The translations under genes and the position numbers were made by a program. The notes under the pieces were generated by a model. It searched no databases. It was not told where the DNA came from and saw only the letters and a program-made list of their open reading frames with translations. A DNA stretch of 64,000 bases from Tigriopus japonicus (Eukaryota; Arthropoda; Copepoda; Harpacticoida; Harpacticidae), in the NCBI GenBank assembly GCA_010645155.1, contig CM021315.1, positions 4,481,811 through 4,545,810 of the forward strand, in the 5' to 3' direction. Shown here piece after piece: positions 33,326 to 44,546 of this stretch. Position 1 is the first letter of the stretch. Every line of letters starts with the position of its first letter.

Positions 33326-36300
33326 ATGAGTCCTCCTCCTCCCAAGACTTCTACAAGCGGTTCGTCTTCGGAAAATAGCCCAAATTTGTTGGCTTCTCAT
33401 TGGAGTTTGCATCGAATTGGATGGCCCGAGTTGACCTTTGTCCTTCAGCCGCATTTGCCCGTGATTGTGGTGGGACGATGCACGGAAGCCCACAAACAAT
33501 GCTTGGGTAACTTACGGCTAGTTGGGTTCAATGGGTATGCTAAGACAAGATTTCAAGGGATTTGGGGTTTGATATTTTAGGCAAACAGATCTCCCGACGC
33601 CATTTCGAGTTTCGACGGATTGAGACGCCGCACAATGGGATCCAATGGGCGATTTGTGATCCCAGTTCCTCCACCAAGACGTACCTTAATGGGCATCAAA
33701 TTCCGCATGGCCAAGTTATTCGTGAGTTCATGACTCTTTCATACGTTTTTTTGAGAAGGGTCATTTTTTGAATGTCTTGATGAATTGAATTGAACTTCAG
33801 TTCAGGTGACATTGATGGAAGATGTTGATTTCCGCAAATTCTATCGGAGGTTATAAGAATACGCGGTTGTATTCATGATTTCTTCCGCTTAAACTGTTTA
33901 AACGGAAGAAATTAAGCGGTTTAACTGTGCACTGTTTAAATTTTGCTATGATGTTAAGCATAGCTTTAGGACTGCTTTGGTACTTTCTCATCAAACAAAG
34001 TGAAATGCGTTCATCTCATTTTGATGTCGTACTCGGTTTTTGGTTTTTATGATCAAGCAAGAGTGTTGCTCAAGAATCTGCAAAAGTGTTTAATGTGTTA
34101 GAATAGGTCAAATTTGATTCACAAGACGGGCTTATTTGTCTACAATCGGGCACAGACAAGATTTTGTTGATCCTTTTGACCGCACGAAAAAAAAAAAATC
34201 CTTGAAATGCCTAAAGTAATTGTTCAACAAACTTTTCCCAATGAGGCTAAGTGAAAAAGAGAAAGCTGTCAGAAATGCTATCCGCTGTTTTTCAACGAAA
34301 TGAGTGCTCTTACGTTTAGAAATAAAATCTTATCACTTGTTATGCGCATAGCGGCTTCTTTTTTTGCATATTTGAGGCAATTTTGGTTTGAAAGTTCAGC
34401 CGTGTTGATGCAGATGCGCAGATTAAAGTAGCATTTTTTAAATACACACTGACAAGAAGATAACTTTAGATTGATGTTTTGCTTTGTTTCCAGCACTAAA
34501 TGATCGCGATTTGATAGGCGTGGGTGCAAATTTGACTCGTGAATGCGCCGAAGGCCTGAAACGCTCATTTTTATACCAAATATTAGGCCCCATGGGCCTG
34601 ACGCCCGATGGAGGCCGAGTCACGCCCACCGTGGACATTGCTGAAGTAGCCACGGATGAAGACGAGAGTCAAGAATCCGGTGGTGTGCCTGATTTGGTTC
34701 GGGGAACCAATCTGGCACTGAATCGAGGTCTCACCGCCAAATCATGCGATCAAGAACCACAGCTCATCGATTTGGTTGTGGATGACCCGGATTCATCAAA
34801 ACCTCCCGAGGTTCAATTTCAAAATTCTATTGTAAAAAATGACAAAATCCCCAAAGTCACTCCTGAGGTTGAGGAGATACCCAAATCATCGACCAAAACA
34901 AGTTCTTTTAAAGATTGTCAGACATCGAGCTCAAAAATAGGCTCGGAGACGAAAACAGTCGTGAAACGCTCTAAATTAAGTTCGAAATCGGGTCCGTCTT
35001 CGAAACGACAACGCTTTTTGTGGTCTTCCGAAGACGAAGATGAGGAAACAAACCGAATGCAACAAGTCCAAAAAAGTAAAAAACCGAAAAAGTCTGTCTT
35101 AAAAGAGCTCGTAACTGCTCGAAAAGTGAAGGTTTGTGTCAAGAAGCTCGAGATACCTTCATCAAAATCTACCACAGCGATTCTCAGCAAGGATCATCAA
35201 GTGACCAAATGGACTGAAGGTGCCCAAAAAGTGCCTGAACATCCGCCAAACAATCCGGATTCATCCTCATTGGACTCCATTTTGTTGGAGGAAGATGTGC
35301 CGCCCACTTCTTCGGTTGATCAATGCCCCTCAGAATTGTCATCTTTGGCCACTGCTGAGGATATTAAGTTCGAAGATGTCTCAGATGAGCCCCTGGAAGT
35401 GATCAAGGCTCCTTTAACTTGGGCTGAAAAAGTGATGATCAAGTCTGAACAAGCTAATTCAAGCGATGAAGCCAATGATCCAGAGGAAGCTTGTTCCGCC
35501 ACGTTCAGCCAATCCGATGAAGTGTTCATTTTGGAGGATGATTGTGACTTTATGGTTGCGGAACCGAAGCTGCAAATCAAGCAAGAAGTTTCCGATGATG
35601 AAATGAGAACCTCTGATGTGGAACGGGACGATGACCGTGATGATGGACCTTTGGATTGGGACAAAGAACATGAAGGTAAGCTTTTCGGCAAGCTGGCATA
35701 AAATGGTTTTCGGTTTTAATGATGGAATGCTCTCTTCTAGGTCTTGATGAGCCGGACACGATGCATTTGAATAGCCAGGATAGCGATGTGCTGTGCTTAG
35801 ATGATATGGATCTAGAATCTGGTCAGAAGCCGTTGTTTCAAATGATGTTGAATCGTATCAAACGGGAACAGCCGGACATTCAATTGACCCAAGAATTCAC
35901 AGTCGACAAAGATCCTCCACAGGTAATGAGTGTTCTTGTCTAAATGTTAAATGTTCAGAAGTGTTTTATTTTCGTTCAAAAAATGTTAGTTTACATCCTG
36001 AAAATTTATTTTTTAGGTTTGTTTGAAACAAAGTGATCCGGATCTGTTTGATCAACCCGGGAGCAATTCCGAGACTTCCGCCAAGGATGACGATGATGAA
36101 CCAAGTCAAAGCTTGTTGGAAGGAATGGAATTGGAATCGGCCCCCGTTCCATCCAATGAACCTGAACCTCAATGGAAGCAAATCCTCGATGCCCGCGATG
36201 ATGACGACGACAACGATGATGATGTGGATCACCTTGAAGTGGACAAAACTCTAAGTGAGCCAGTTCCAAAGGGAAACGAAATTGCTCCAAAGATCGATCC

Positions 36301-39300
36301 CAAAGACAAACCGCGTCAACAAATTTCGGGAGCTAAAATGATTGCACCTTTACCCATGCCTCCACGACGAACTCATCTCCGAGGCATTTCGGCTGTGACT
36401 GGTCAAAAACTGATGGATCAACAAGAGGCATCCGAGGCTCATCGAGAATCTGAAAAACCCGCAGAAAAATCTCCTCAGGTTGGACCCACCAAATTCTCTT
36501 TCTTCGGCAAAAAAGGCCGTCCGATGAGTAAAATTGGGTTGAAACTCTCAAGCAGACCAATCTTCGGGCGATCCTTGTCGTCCAATTCAGGGATCTATGT
36601 CCCCAAACCAACCAAAGATGCCAAGGAATTGAGGCGAGCTCGTCTTCGTGAGATTGCCGAAAGAGGCAAAGACGAATCCAAAAGTGAAGAAGAAGTTCCC
36701 AAATTGACTCCTCCCGTAAATATCAAGACCTCGACCAATTCTCGACTCTCGTCTTTTCTCGATCAAGAAACTCTGTGCCCAAAAGTTCCAAGCAAAAAGC
36801 CTGTTTTGAATAACCGAGCAGCATCCACATCCAGAATCTTGAGTAACAATGCCAATGTGCCAACATTTAAAGAACCATTTTCAGCCGAACCCAAACCGAA
36901 AGAACCAACTGAACCATTGAATGCAGCCTCTCACATCCGGAGAGTTGCGGAAAAAGTTCGAGATGCCGATGGAAATTTGATCGTCAAGAAATTGTCATTC
37001 AGCAATGTGATATCTAATTGTGCTTCCCAAGATCTCTACAATTTAGACCTTCCAGTTGCCGAAAAGAAAACTTTAAATTACCCTTCCATTCTGCCTAAAA
37101 CAACCTCACGTCCATCAAAGAGCTTACGATGGAAACCAGACTCCGAATTGGTCAAGATCAAGTACATTGAACGAGAGGGAAAGGGCCTAAAAGTATCCCA
37201 AAATTACCAAAAAGGTGGTTATGACATGGCCGTGATCAACAAAGAACAAGCCGGAGACTTCCAACTGTGCATGAGAACTGTCCTAAATTGGAATGCAATG
37301 TGGCTCGAGGAGCAAAAAGAGATCAAAAGTGCACCTCCCATTTTGGGCAAGTTCTTTTCACTCTGTCACGTTCCGTTGTCATTTTCAAGCTACTCGGAAT
37401 ACTGCAACTCCTTCTATCCATTATTGCTTCATGAGTTATGGAGCACGGCTTACAACGATTACAAGACCCGATCTGAGCCCGTTTTGGCCCCAACTTCATT
37501 TGTGGATGTCCAATCTGACAAAGGCCTCAACATATTTTGCTACTTAAACTTACTGCAACCTTTACCATCCAATTATTACGACGGAAGTGAACTGAGTGAT
37601 GGTTGGTTGGTAAAGGTCAGTTTGCCGGTGTTGAATGATTCAAAGAATGCCTTCAAATACTTCATGGGATACATCGAAAGTTTGCGAATACGCCGAATGA
37701 CAACAGCCGATATGGACAAACTTCAGGTCAACTTCAAGCATAAACCCGACTCCAAAGGTTATCAGTTTGTCGGGGAATATCGTGTTCAACTCAAGGCATT
37801 CCCTGATAGAATTGATACCAAGCGATTGATAAGACTCGAAGGCATCTCGCTCATCTGGTCTTTCCTCAGGAATCTCAAAGCCATCGAGTTGACCACCAAA
37901 TCCGAGCTCATCAGGCCCATTCTGAGCCCAAGGATCAACTTTTTCGCCACAGGCTTGGGCAATGATGACATCAAAGCTCCTCTTAGTGAACTTCCCCAGA
38001 TCCAATGTCTCAATCCTAATCAGCTTCAGGTTGTCAAAACTGTGGCCAGGAGCTGCACTGTCAATATGAACAGCCCTCATATCTCATTGGTTCAAGGACC
38101 CCCAGGAACGGGAAAGACCAGCACAATCGTGGCTTTGATCCTTCAAATTCACTCCCGATGGAGGCAATACAATCCAAGTGGACCTTTGCCGAGAATTCTT
38201 CTGACAGCTCCGTCTAATACTGCTGTGGATGAGATTTCCTTGAGGATCAAGGCTATTGCGGGTGAGGGCAATTTCAATATTGTTCGAATCGGCCGTGAGC
38301 GAGTGGTCCATCCGGAAATACGCGATATCATCTTCGAAAACTTGCGGGAAAAGCAATTGAAAGTGTTATCGGACAGTCAGTCTAATCGTGAATCCGTCAG
38401 CATGGAGATTAAACGCCGCCAAGAAAACATGAACAAGCTCGGCGAATCTCTAGCCAAGGTCAAGGACCAATCCGAGATTGCGCTTCTCAACCGGAAGATC
38501 AAGCTTGAGAACAATTGCATCACGAGAGCCAAGAAATCCTTGGAAACCCCTCGACTGGCCAAAGACTTTCCCAAATGGTGGCGGGAGGTCTCCAAGAGCA
38601 TTTTGGAAAATGCCGATATCATCGCTGTGACGTTGAATAGCTCCATGACCAAAGTCTTGGAGCAACATTTTGCCGTGAATCAAGCTCAAGCAGGTGGACC
38701 CAATGCCCATCGTCCCTTTAGTATTTGCATCATGGATGAAGCCAGTCAGTGTTCGGAGCCTGAGGCTCTCATTCCTTTAAGATTGGGCTTCACCAAAATG
38801 GTCCTAGTGGGTGATCCGGAACAATTGCCCGCCACAGTCCTCTCCAATGAGGCCAAGCAAATGAGTCTTCACCAATCCCTGTTCAAACGTTTTCACAATT
38901 TCTTTGAAACCGAACCAGCCGCTTACCAAACTCTCACCGTTCAGTATCGGATGCACAAAGAAATCATGGATTGGCCAAGTAAATATTTTTACGGTCGGAA
39001 ATTGGAGGCGGGACCTCAAAACCGCGACAGCTCACTTCGTCCTTATCTGTTATTGGACCTGAAGCCGCAATCCTGTTCAAGTGCTGATGGCCAAATCTGG
39101 AATGAGGATGAAGCTGCCTTTGTGGCTGATCTCGCCGTTCGTCTTCATCGATATCAAGAGAAACGGGGAGAAACGACCAACATCGGGATCATCACCTTCT
39201 ACGCCAAGATGAGAGACACTATTAACACTCGATTGCAAGAGAAAGGCCTGAACAATGCCAAGTCCGTGCAACAAGACATTCTAGTCAGGACAGTGGATGG

Positions 39301-39710
39301 ATTCCAAGGATCTGAATGTGACATCGTCATCATGTCATGTGTCAGAACTCAGGGTCACAAGGGACTCGGGTTCTTAAGTCATACCGAGCGTCTCAATGTG
39401 GCCTTGACCAGAGCAAGAATGGCTCTCTACGTCGTGATGGATGTTGAAAACTTTCAGGTGAGTCAGTCTTTATGTTGCTTCTTTTGCCTTCTTTTCGGCC
39501 TTTTCGTTAGGTTCTTTCGCTCTTGGCACATTCAAATGAGGATAGGGCGAGGGGAAAGTTTGAAGCGAAGTGAAGTACGATGAATCAATTGTGTTCTAAT
39601 GTTTACAGAAGGGCAACGAGATGTGGAGATCGCTCATCAATAATGCAAGAGAGCGAAATCTCTTGGAGAAGTGTGCTTTGGGAACGGCAGTCAAATTTAC
39701 CAAGAAATGA
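33326..39710 (+). CDS. SETX-like: Sen1/senataxin-type SF1 helicase with N-terminal FHA domain
   Basis: I assemble six exons, 33326-33506, 33581-33721, 34494-35675, 35741-35922, 36017-39457 and 39609-39710, all with GT-AG borders and matching phases, giving 1742 residues. Exons 1-3 encode an FHA-like fold: VVGRC, then ISRRHFEF (the SxxH core), STKTYLNGHQI, and NDRDLIGVG. An acidic, Ser-rich low-complexity region follows (about 130-900). The C-terminal third is a superfamily 1B helicase: motif I GPPGTGKT (about 1256-1263), motif II DEAS (about 1469-1472), motif III GDPEQLP, motif IV QYRMH, motif V TVDGFQGSE, motif VI NVALTRAR. Sen1/senataxin proteins unwind RNA-DNA hybrids and assist transcription termination in the nucleus. 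The last exon ends in the usual helicase tail (LINNARERNLLEKC). Other Sen1-like helicases of the same clade are possible; the exon joins are inferred. Confidence 0.85.
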
Positions 39711-40000
39711 GAACAATGAGCTTGTGCTTTTTGCCTCCCAGTATGTGGAAACTATGATGATCCTTACCGGCACACTTAACTCCAAAAACTAATAGTGCCA
39801 TGGAATGCAAAATTACCAATGGTAATCATCGGGACCATTCACCCATCAATTTGACGTCACATTCAACGAGTTATGGGTAAAGAGATAATTATGGCTGTGT
39901 AATGTTACGAATCTACTAAAGTAGTAACTTCTCTCTTGATACGAAAAAGTCAAAATATCAATATGTACACTGGATTGTTCATTGAAGAGTGTGTCGTGAA

Positions 40001-40006
40001 AATAAA
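40001..40006 (+). terminator. polyadenylation signal AATAAA (helicase gene)
   Basis: AATAAA lies 290 bases after the helicase stop and faces the signal of the convergent gene 60 bases away. Confidence 0.55.
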
Positions 40007-40064
40007 CCTAACATTATGGGTCGCTTTTCCTCCAACTTTGTCAGTCGTTGGATCATTTTTGGCT

Positions 40065-40070
40065 TTTATT
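40065..40070 (-). terminator. polyadenylation signal AATAAA (actinoporin-like gene)
   Basis: Minus-strand AATAAA 18 bases after the stop codon of the actinoporin-like gene. The two convergent genes therefore end almost back to back. Confidence 0.6.
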
Positions 40071-40088
40071 ACATGTGATTTCATTAGT

Positions 40089-41717
40089 TCACTCTAAAGT
40101 CGTGATGGTGTTGAATAAAAGAAATACTAAGGCTGTTGTTAATATTGAAATGACTGTGGTTGCGTTGGCAAGTACTGCTGTCTGAGCTCTGACAGATGGT
40201 GCTCCTCCACTCGTACTTTGTCGCAATCTGAACTGTGGAGGCTCCACCAACTCGGTAAGATCGTCTCGTTTCACCACCGAACGTCCCAATCCCCGACGAA
40301 TACTTCCGGCTAAATCTGTCTCGTCGATGGGGATCAGACCCACGTGGAGCACTGGTTTGAACGTTGACCCCCCGTCCATTCGAGCAATCACAATAAAGTG
40401 TCCATCTGAGAACTCGAACTCTCGCCCGGCTTCTTGACGGACAAATCTCGTCTCATCGGCCCCATTGTACATGAAGTCAAAGGATGGCGTCTTATCTTTC
40501 GAAGTCAGACCCACTGCCACCCACGTGCGCCAAAATTGGCGACTGTGAGGCACGCTCCACATCAACGATAGGACCCGTTCCGAGGATCCCAGAGTCCAAC
40601 GGAGCACCCCATTGGTGCCTGTCATAAAGCCTTCATTACCAATGATGGCGACCTCTTGTCGACCTGGCTCAATCGCTTGGGGCCTGATAACCGAACTGCC
40701 AGATATGATCTCCACCGACGGAGTGCCCATGATGAATCTGGACCAGTTTTCTATGTGGAAACCCACTGCAGCGGATCGCTTCGAGGCACTCTCGCGAAGT
40801 GAGTCTCGGAACGAGTGGCCTTTGGCTTGAATACTGTAGTATTCTGGTCCGAATTGGAGCAAGTCCTTTCTCTCGTATAAAGGCTTCCCGTCCAATTGAT
40901 CATCAATATCATTTTGTTGATTCTTGGTGCCCTTATCGCGTTTGGAAGCCGTCTGAGAGCCCTGGAGTCGTTTGTTTGTAACTTGCGGAAGAGGAGTTTG
41001 CGTTCGTTCCTGGACCTCATCATCATCATCAGCTTCTTTGAAGTACTTTTGCCATCCCCACACATCCACATTTTGAGGGACCAACGTGATGGTCAGATGG
41101 AAATTGTTGCCTTGGGCCTTGGTCATGTTCACCGAAATCGTCACGTGAATGTCGGCCAAAACCACGGCCTTGTTCAATTCTTGACCCACGGTGGAATACA
41201 ACTCTCCGTTGGCCCTGTTCTCCCACATCTCTTCGTACTGTGGCACGAAATCGCCGAATGCTAAGCTGAACTTGGCTTGCGAGCCTTGCTCTTTGTGAAG
41301 ATCCACGTCCCAAGCGGCCGAGAGCCGACTGACTGTTTGCCCCTTGGGACTCATTAGAGTCCACCCGACCATTCCTCCTGTTCTCTGGCCATCTTTGGTT
41401 GTGCCCAAAGTTCTCAGAGCAAAGCCACGCCTTTTGGCGCTCATGTCTCTTGGAGGGAACGCGTTCTCCAAACCACCATAGTGAACAGCATGGGCATTGT
41501 AGACAAGATTATGCGCACTCCAATTATCCACATACACGGACACTGACACATATTTGTCGTCCTTCAACTTGGGTTCCATGGGCCCATGGCTGGTCAACAG
41601 ATTAGGTCTATTGATGTAAGATTGCAGAAATTCTGAGGGTGAATTCTGACCACTTGCCACCGTCGAGATGGCCAATGCCAGGAATGTGTAGTACACGTGA
41701 GTTATGTGATTTTCCAT
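40089..41717 (-). CDS. secreted, probably GPI-anchored protein with two actinoporin-like domains
   Basis: The 542-residue single-exon protein has a signal peptide (about 1-23). Domain 1 spans about 57-213 and domain 2 about 316-462, joined by a charged, low-complexity linker containing an acidic run at 229-235. Domain 2 shows a pattern I associate with the actinoporin-like (sea anemone cytolysin) fold: GFHIENWS, then GTNGVLRWTL, LSLMWSVP, and near the end SDGHFIVIARMD followed by a hydrophobic strand. Domain 1 has the same order in diverged form (VSVYVDNWS, GGMVGWTL, LSAAWDV, a late hydrophobic strand). A small-residue stretch (STSGGA, 501-506) followed by a hydrophobic tail (about 519-539) suggests GPI anchoring. 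Family members include membrane-binding pore formers, but many relatives have no known toxicity. Pore formation here is not shown; a surface recognition or lipid-binding role is equally possible. Confidence 0.6.
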   Translation of the reverse strand: MENHITHVYYTFLALAISTVASGQNSPSEFLQSYINRPNLLTSHGPMEPKLKDDKYVSVSVYVDNWSAHNLVYNAHAVHYGGLENAFPPRDMSAKRRGFALRTLGTTKDGQRTGGMVGWTLMSPKGQTVSRLSAAWDVDLHKEQGSQAKFSLAFGDFVPQYEEMWENRANGELYSTVGQELNKAVVLADIHVTISVNMTKAQGNNFHLTITLVPQNVDVWGWQKYFKEADDDDEVQERTQTPLPQVTNKRLQGSQTASKRDKGTKNQQNDIDDQLDGKPLYERKDLLQFGPEYYSIQAKGHSFRDSLRESASKRSAAVGFHIENWSRFIMGTPSVEIISGSSVIRPQAIEPGRQEVAIIGNEGFMTGTNGVLRWTLGSSERVLSLMWSVPHSRQFWRTWVAVGLTSKDKTPSFDFMYNGADETRFVRQEAGREFEFSDGHFIVIARMDGGSTFKPVLHVGLIPIDETDLAGSIRRGLGRSVVKRDDLTELVEPPQFRLRQSTSGGAPSVRAQTAVLANATTVISILTTALVFLLFNTITTLE

Positions 41718-43935
41718 GACGTGCTATTGTCTGGCCTTGCACTCTCGTGATTTCGTCTTCATGTCATCGTGTTCTCACGAGCCCTGGGATCCTCCAAGTG
41801 GTCCGTCCCACTTTCCTTGTTCTCCTCTCACTGAAACCTTTGGTTCATTTTCGTTCCCATGTTTGTGGATGGCTTTCGGTAATCATTAGCCACACTCATC
41901 ACCAACAAAAGGACAATAGATGTGCGTGATTGTTGAAAAGACCAAAAAACTGGCGAAGCGGTGTGGAAAACGACCTACTGCTGTGTCCTGATCTATTGAC
42001 TGGCCCTGCTTTCCAGGGTCGTCATAAGTAATCCCTTCATGAGTTCGGCGTGTTCGTTTGTTCCTGCGACTATCTCCTGATTTTGCGACGAATCTCCGAC
42101 CGATATGAATGTACACAAAAGATGAAGTGGTGTTCCTGGCTCGAGGATCGAGGCTCGACTGCGTCTCAGTCGTTCATCGATGCATGTGTTCCACCTTCCT
42201 CCTTCTGCTTCTTCTCCTCCTCACGCGCTCATTCCAAACTCCTTGGGCAGTTCCAAGTCTCTTAACCCTACTTCGACATTCGCTCATAACGCCAGCCTTC
42301 GCCGAAGAGAACAGTACACGTTCGTATATACAACGTTTCCACTGAGCTTAGCCGATGGGAAATATCCAAGTGTTGTTGTAGAAGGCCTTGCCAGGCGACC
42401 CCCGTGTCTTGATGGCGGGAGGAAGCTGGCATTTCTGACTGTCTGACTGTCTTTCGTTCTTTCTAGAAAGAGTGTGCTCACTTTCGTCATCCGACGTTCT
42501 TTGGCTTATGTTCCTTTCTCTCTCCGAGTTCGAATAGAAACGACGAAGAGATAAAGGGACCAACGTGTTTTTGGGGTTCTCTGGGATGCTCCATGTTCCA
42601 TTTGGGGTGACGACTGTGGACCCAAGAGACGGTGGTTTTGCGTTTGGAAACACTCGGCAAAGATGTGAAAGATTGCCCCCTTTGATTGAGGACTCTTCCG
42701 TAAAGCTCGTTTTTGGTCCCGACAAAAATCTGTTCTCTACCTTTGTTCCAGTTCCATCCGTCATCAGAGCCTTGACATGTTCTTTGACTATTTTGTCAGG
42801 AGTTCATATGTAAATGGAACTGTTCCAGATTCCTTTTCACTTGGTTTATTACCTCTATGGCTTCCCAAGATTTAAGAATAAAACTCTCCTAAGTATTTGA
42901 ATCGAAAGGGGATTTCGCTTTCTACAAAATGGCAACAAGCATGACACCGCCAAAGGCCTGCCTCTGGGCTTGTTGATTGACTTCATGCTGAAATCGAATT
43001 TCGTGCTTCATTAAGCATATCGCTCTCTTCTTCTTTAGTTCTCTTCAAAGTCAGCCAAAAAGTACTCCCTTAATTCCCTGCCACTTTCAGATCGACTAAG
43101 GATTTTTCGTTCCTTTAATCCCTTTTATGTCTTTGCGTTATCGTCTGTAAGTCCAGACTGAGAGGCTTAGGCCCCCACAAGGCCCAACAAACACAAATTG
43201 ATGGAGGTTTTTGATTGTTCTCGCTAGAGAATCAAGACATCTAGACGCTCGGAGTTTGTTTTAGATATCGGTTTTCCAACGAAAACTCCGCTTTTGGTGG
43301 CTTCAGTGATTGATGCCAAGCCTAGGAGAACTCGGGAAACATGATCTATGTTGCACGTTTTGTGACATTCATCCCTTGACGAAATCAAATCAAGCATATC
43401 CATTCGTAACTTTCTGAAGAAACGAGTTAATTACGCCTATTGGGTTTGAGTCAACAAAGACAATTCTGCGAGAAATCCGATCGGTTTTGGCCTTCATCTC
43501 CTCAGAAGTCGAAGAAAACTTGAACATTTATCTCTCTCTCCCTTCATTGTTTAGAGTTCAATAACCCACTTTGTCACGAAAAAATGGAACTTGGAATATA
43601 CGTATGCCAGACAATTTCATCGAATAACAATCATGCTAAAGAAAAAGCTACTCAAGGGGGACTTTTGATCATGATTATTGATTACAGATTAGGGTTCCTT
43701 CAATCCAAACAGGAGGGATCCCCTCTTGAATTTCGTGTTTCCTTTTATCTTTGATTGGCCTTAATTCCTTTGAAGGCCGTTCCGTTATTGAAAGGAGGGT
43801 GGAACGTGAAAAAGAGGAAGCCTATTGATTATTTCCATACGAATTTAGATTCTTTTCTAGGCTAATAATGAGGTGCATACAAACTAGTGAACCCCAAGTG
43901 GAATTTAAGTTGGCATAGTATGCATTACTGATAGG
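41718..43935. other. gene-free region upstream of the actinoporin-like gene
   Basis: No gene supported. Several overlapping open frames at 41.9-42.8 kb occur on both strands without domains, start context or splice sites; I take them as chance. The promoter of the minus-strand gene lies somewhere here. Confidence 0.45.
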
Positions 43936-44546
43936 CAGGGATGAGGAGTAATGGTAATTTTGTAATTACAATTACATGTTATTGTAATCAATTGCATTTT
44001 TTCCAAGTAATTGTAATTGATTAGGTTTTTGGCCATGCAATCGAAGAATTTTCAACTACAAATTACTTTAAAAATCTTACCGCAACTTTCTAACCATGAA
44101 GACAAATTTATCATTTTGAAACAATTATTTCTTATCAATTTGATGCCACTAACAAACAGCTCATGTTTTACGTAATTTACACCTGACCTATAATCTTGAT
44201 TTTGGTTCTAGGAGGTCAAGCACTGCACACAAGAACTTTTTGTATTTTTTCATATTTTATGCATAAACTTTGTGTTTTCCTAAGATAGAAAAATCCATCT
44301 TTTGGTTGATGGCATACTAATGCTCCTATCATTTAAGCCCATTCAAAAGCTTTTGGTTTTGAATCTTGCAATCATTGAAAAGAACTAGTTGGTCCATTAC
44401 TACTTATACATGTTAGATCTATTTATCTTTCGTTGGTTGGCAAGGCAAAATCTTGAAACGGATGAATTGTGATCAATTACTTTTTTTGACGAAATAATTG
44501 TAATTGTAATTAATTACATTTTTCAAGTATTTGACCCAACTCTTTT
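43936..44546. mobile_element. MITE-like element with ATTACAATTACATG repeats
   Basis: It begins CAGGGATGAGGAGTAATGG and ends near TTTGACCCAACTCTTTT. The sequence just inside both ends is rich in AATTACAATTAC in opposed orientation. The left end resembles the element at 63794 (TAGTGATGGGGAGTAATTG). No transposase and no clear target duplication. Probably non-autonomous and hAT-like; boundaries are approximate. Confidence 0.5.

Noticed and set aside
33507..33580. Alternative donor at 33535 for helicase intron 1
   Set aside because: It shifts the frame and destroys the SRRHFEF segment, while the donor at 33507 keeps the FHA signature.
42348..42764. 138-codon minus-strand open frame
   Set aside because: Overlaps open frames on the other strand, has no domain, no splice support and biased Ser/Arg content typical of chance frames.
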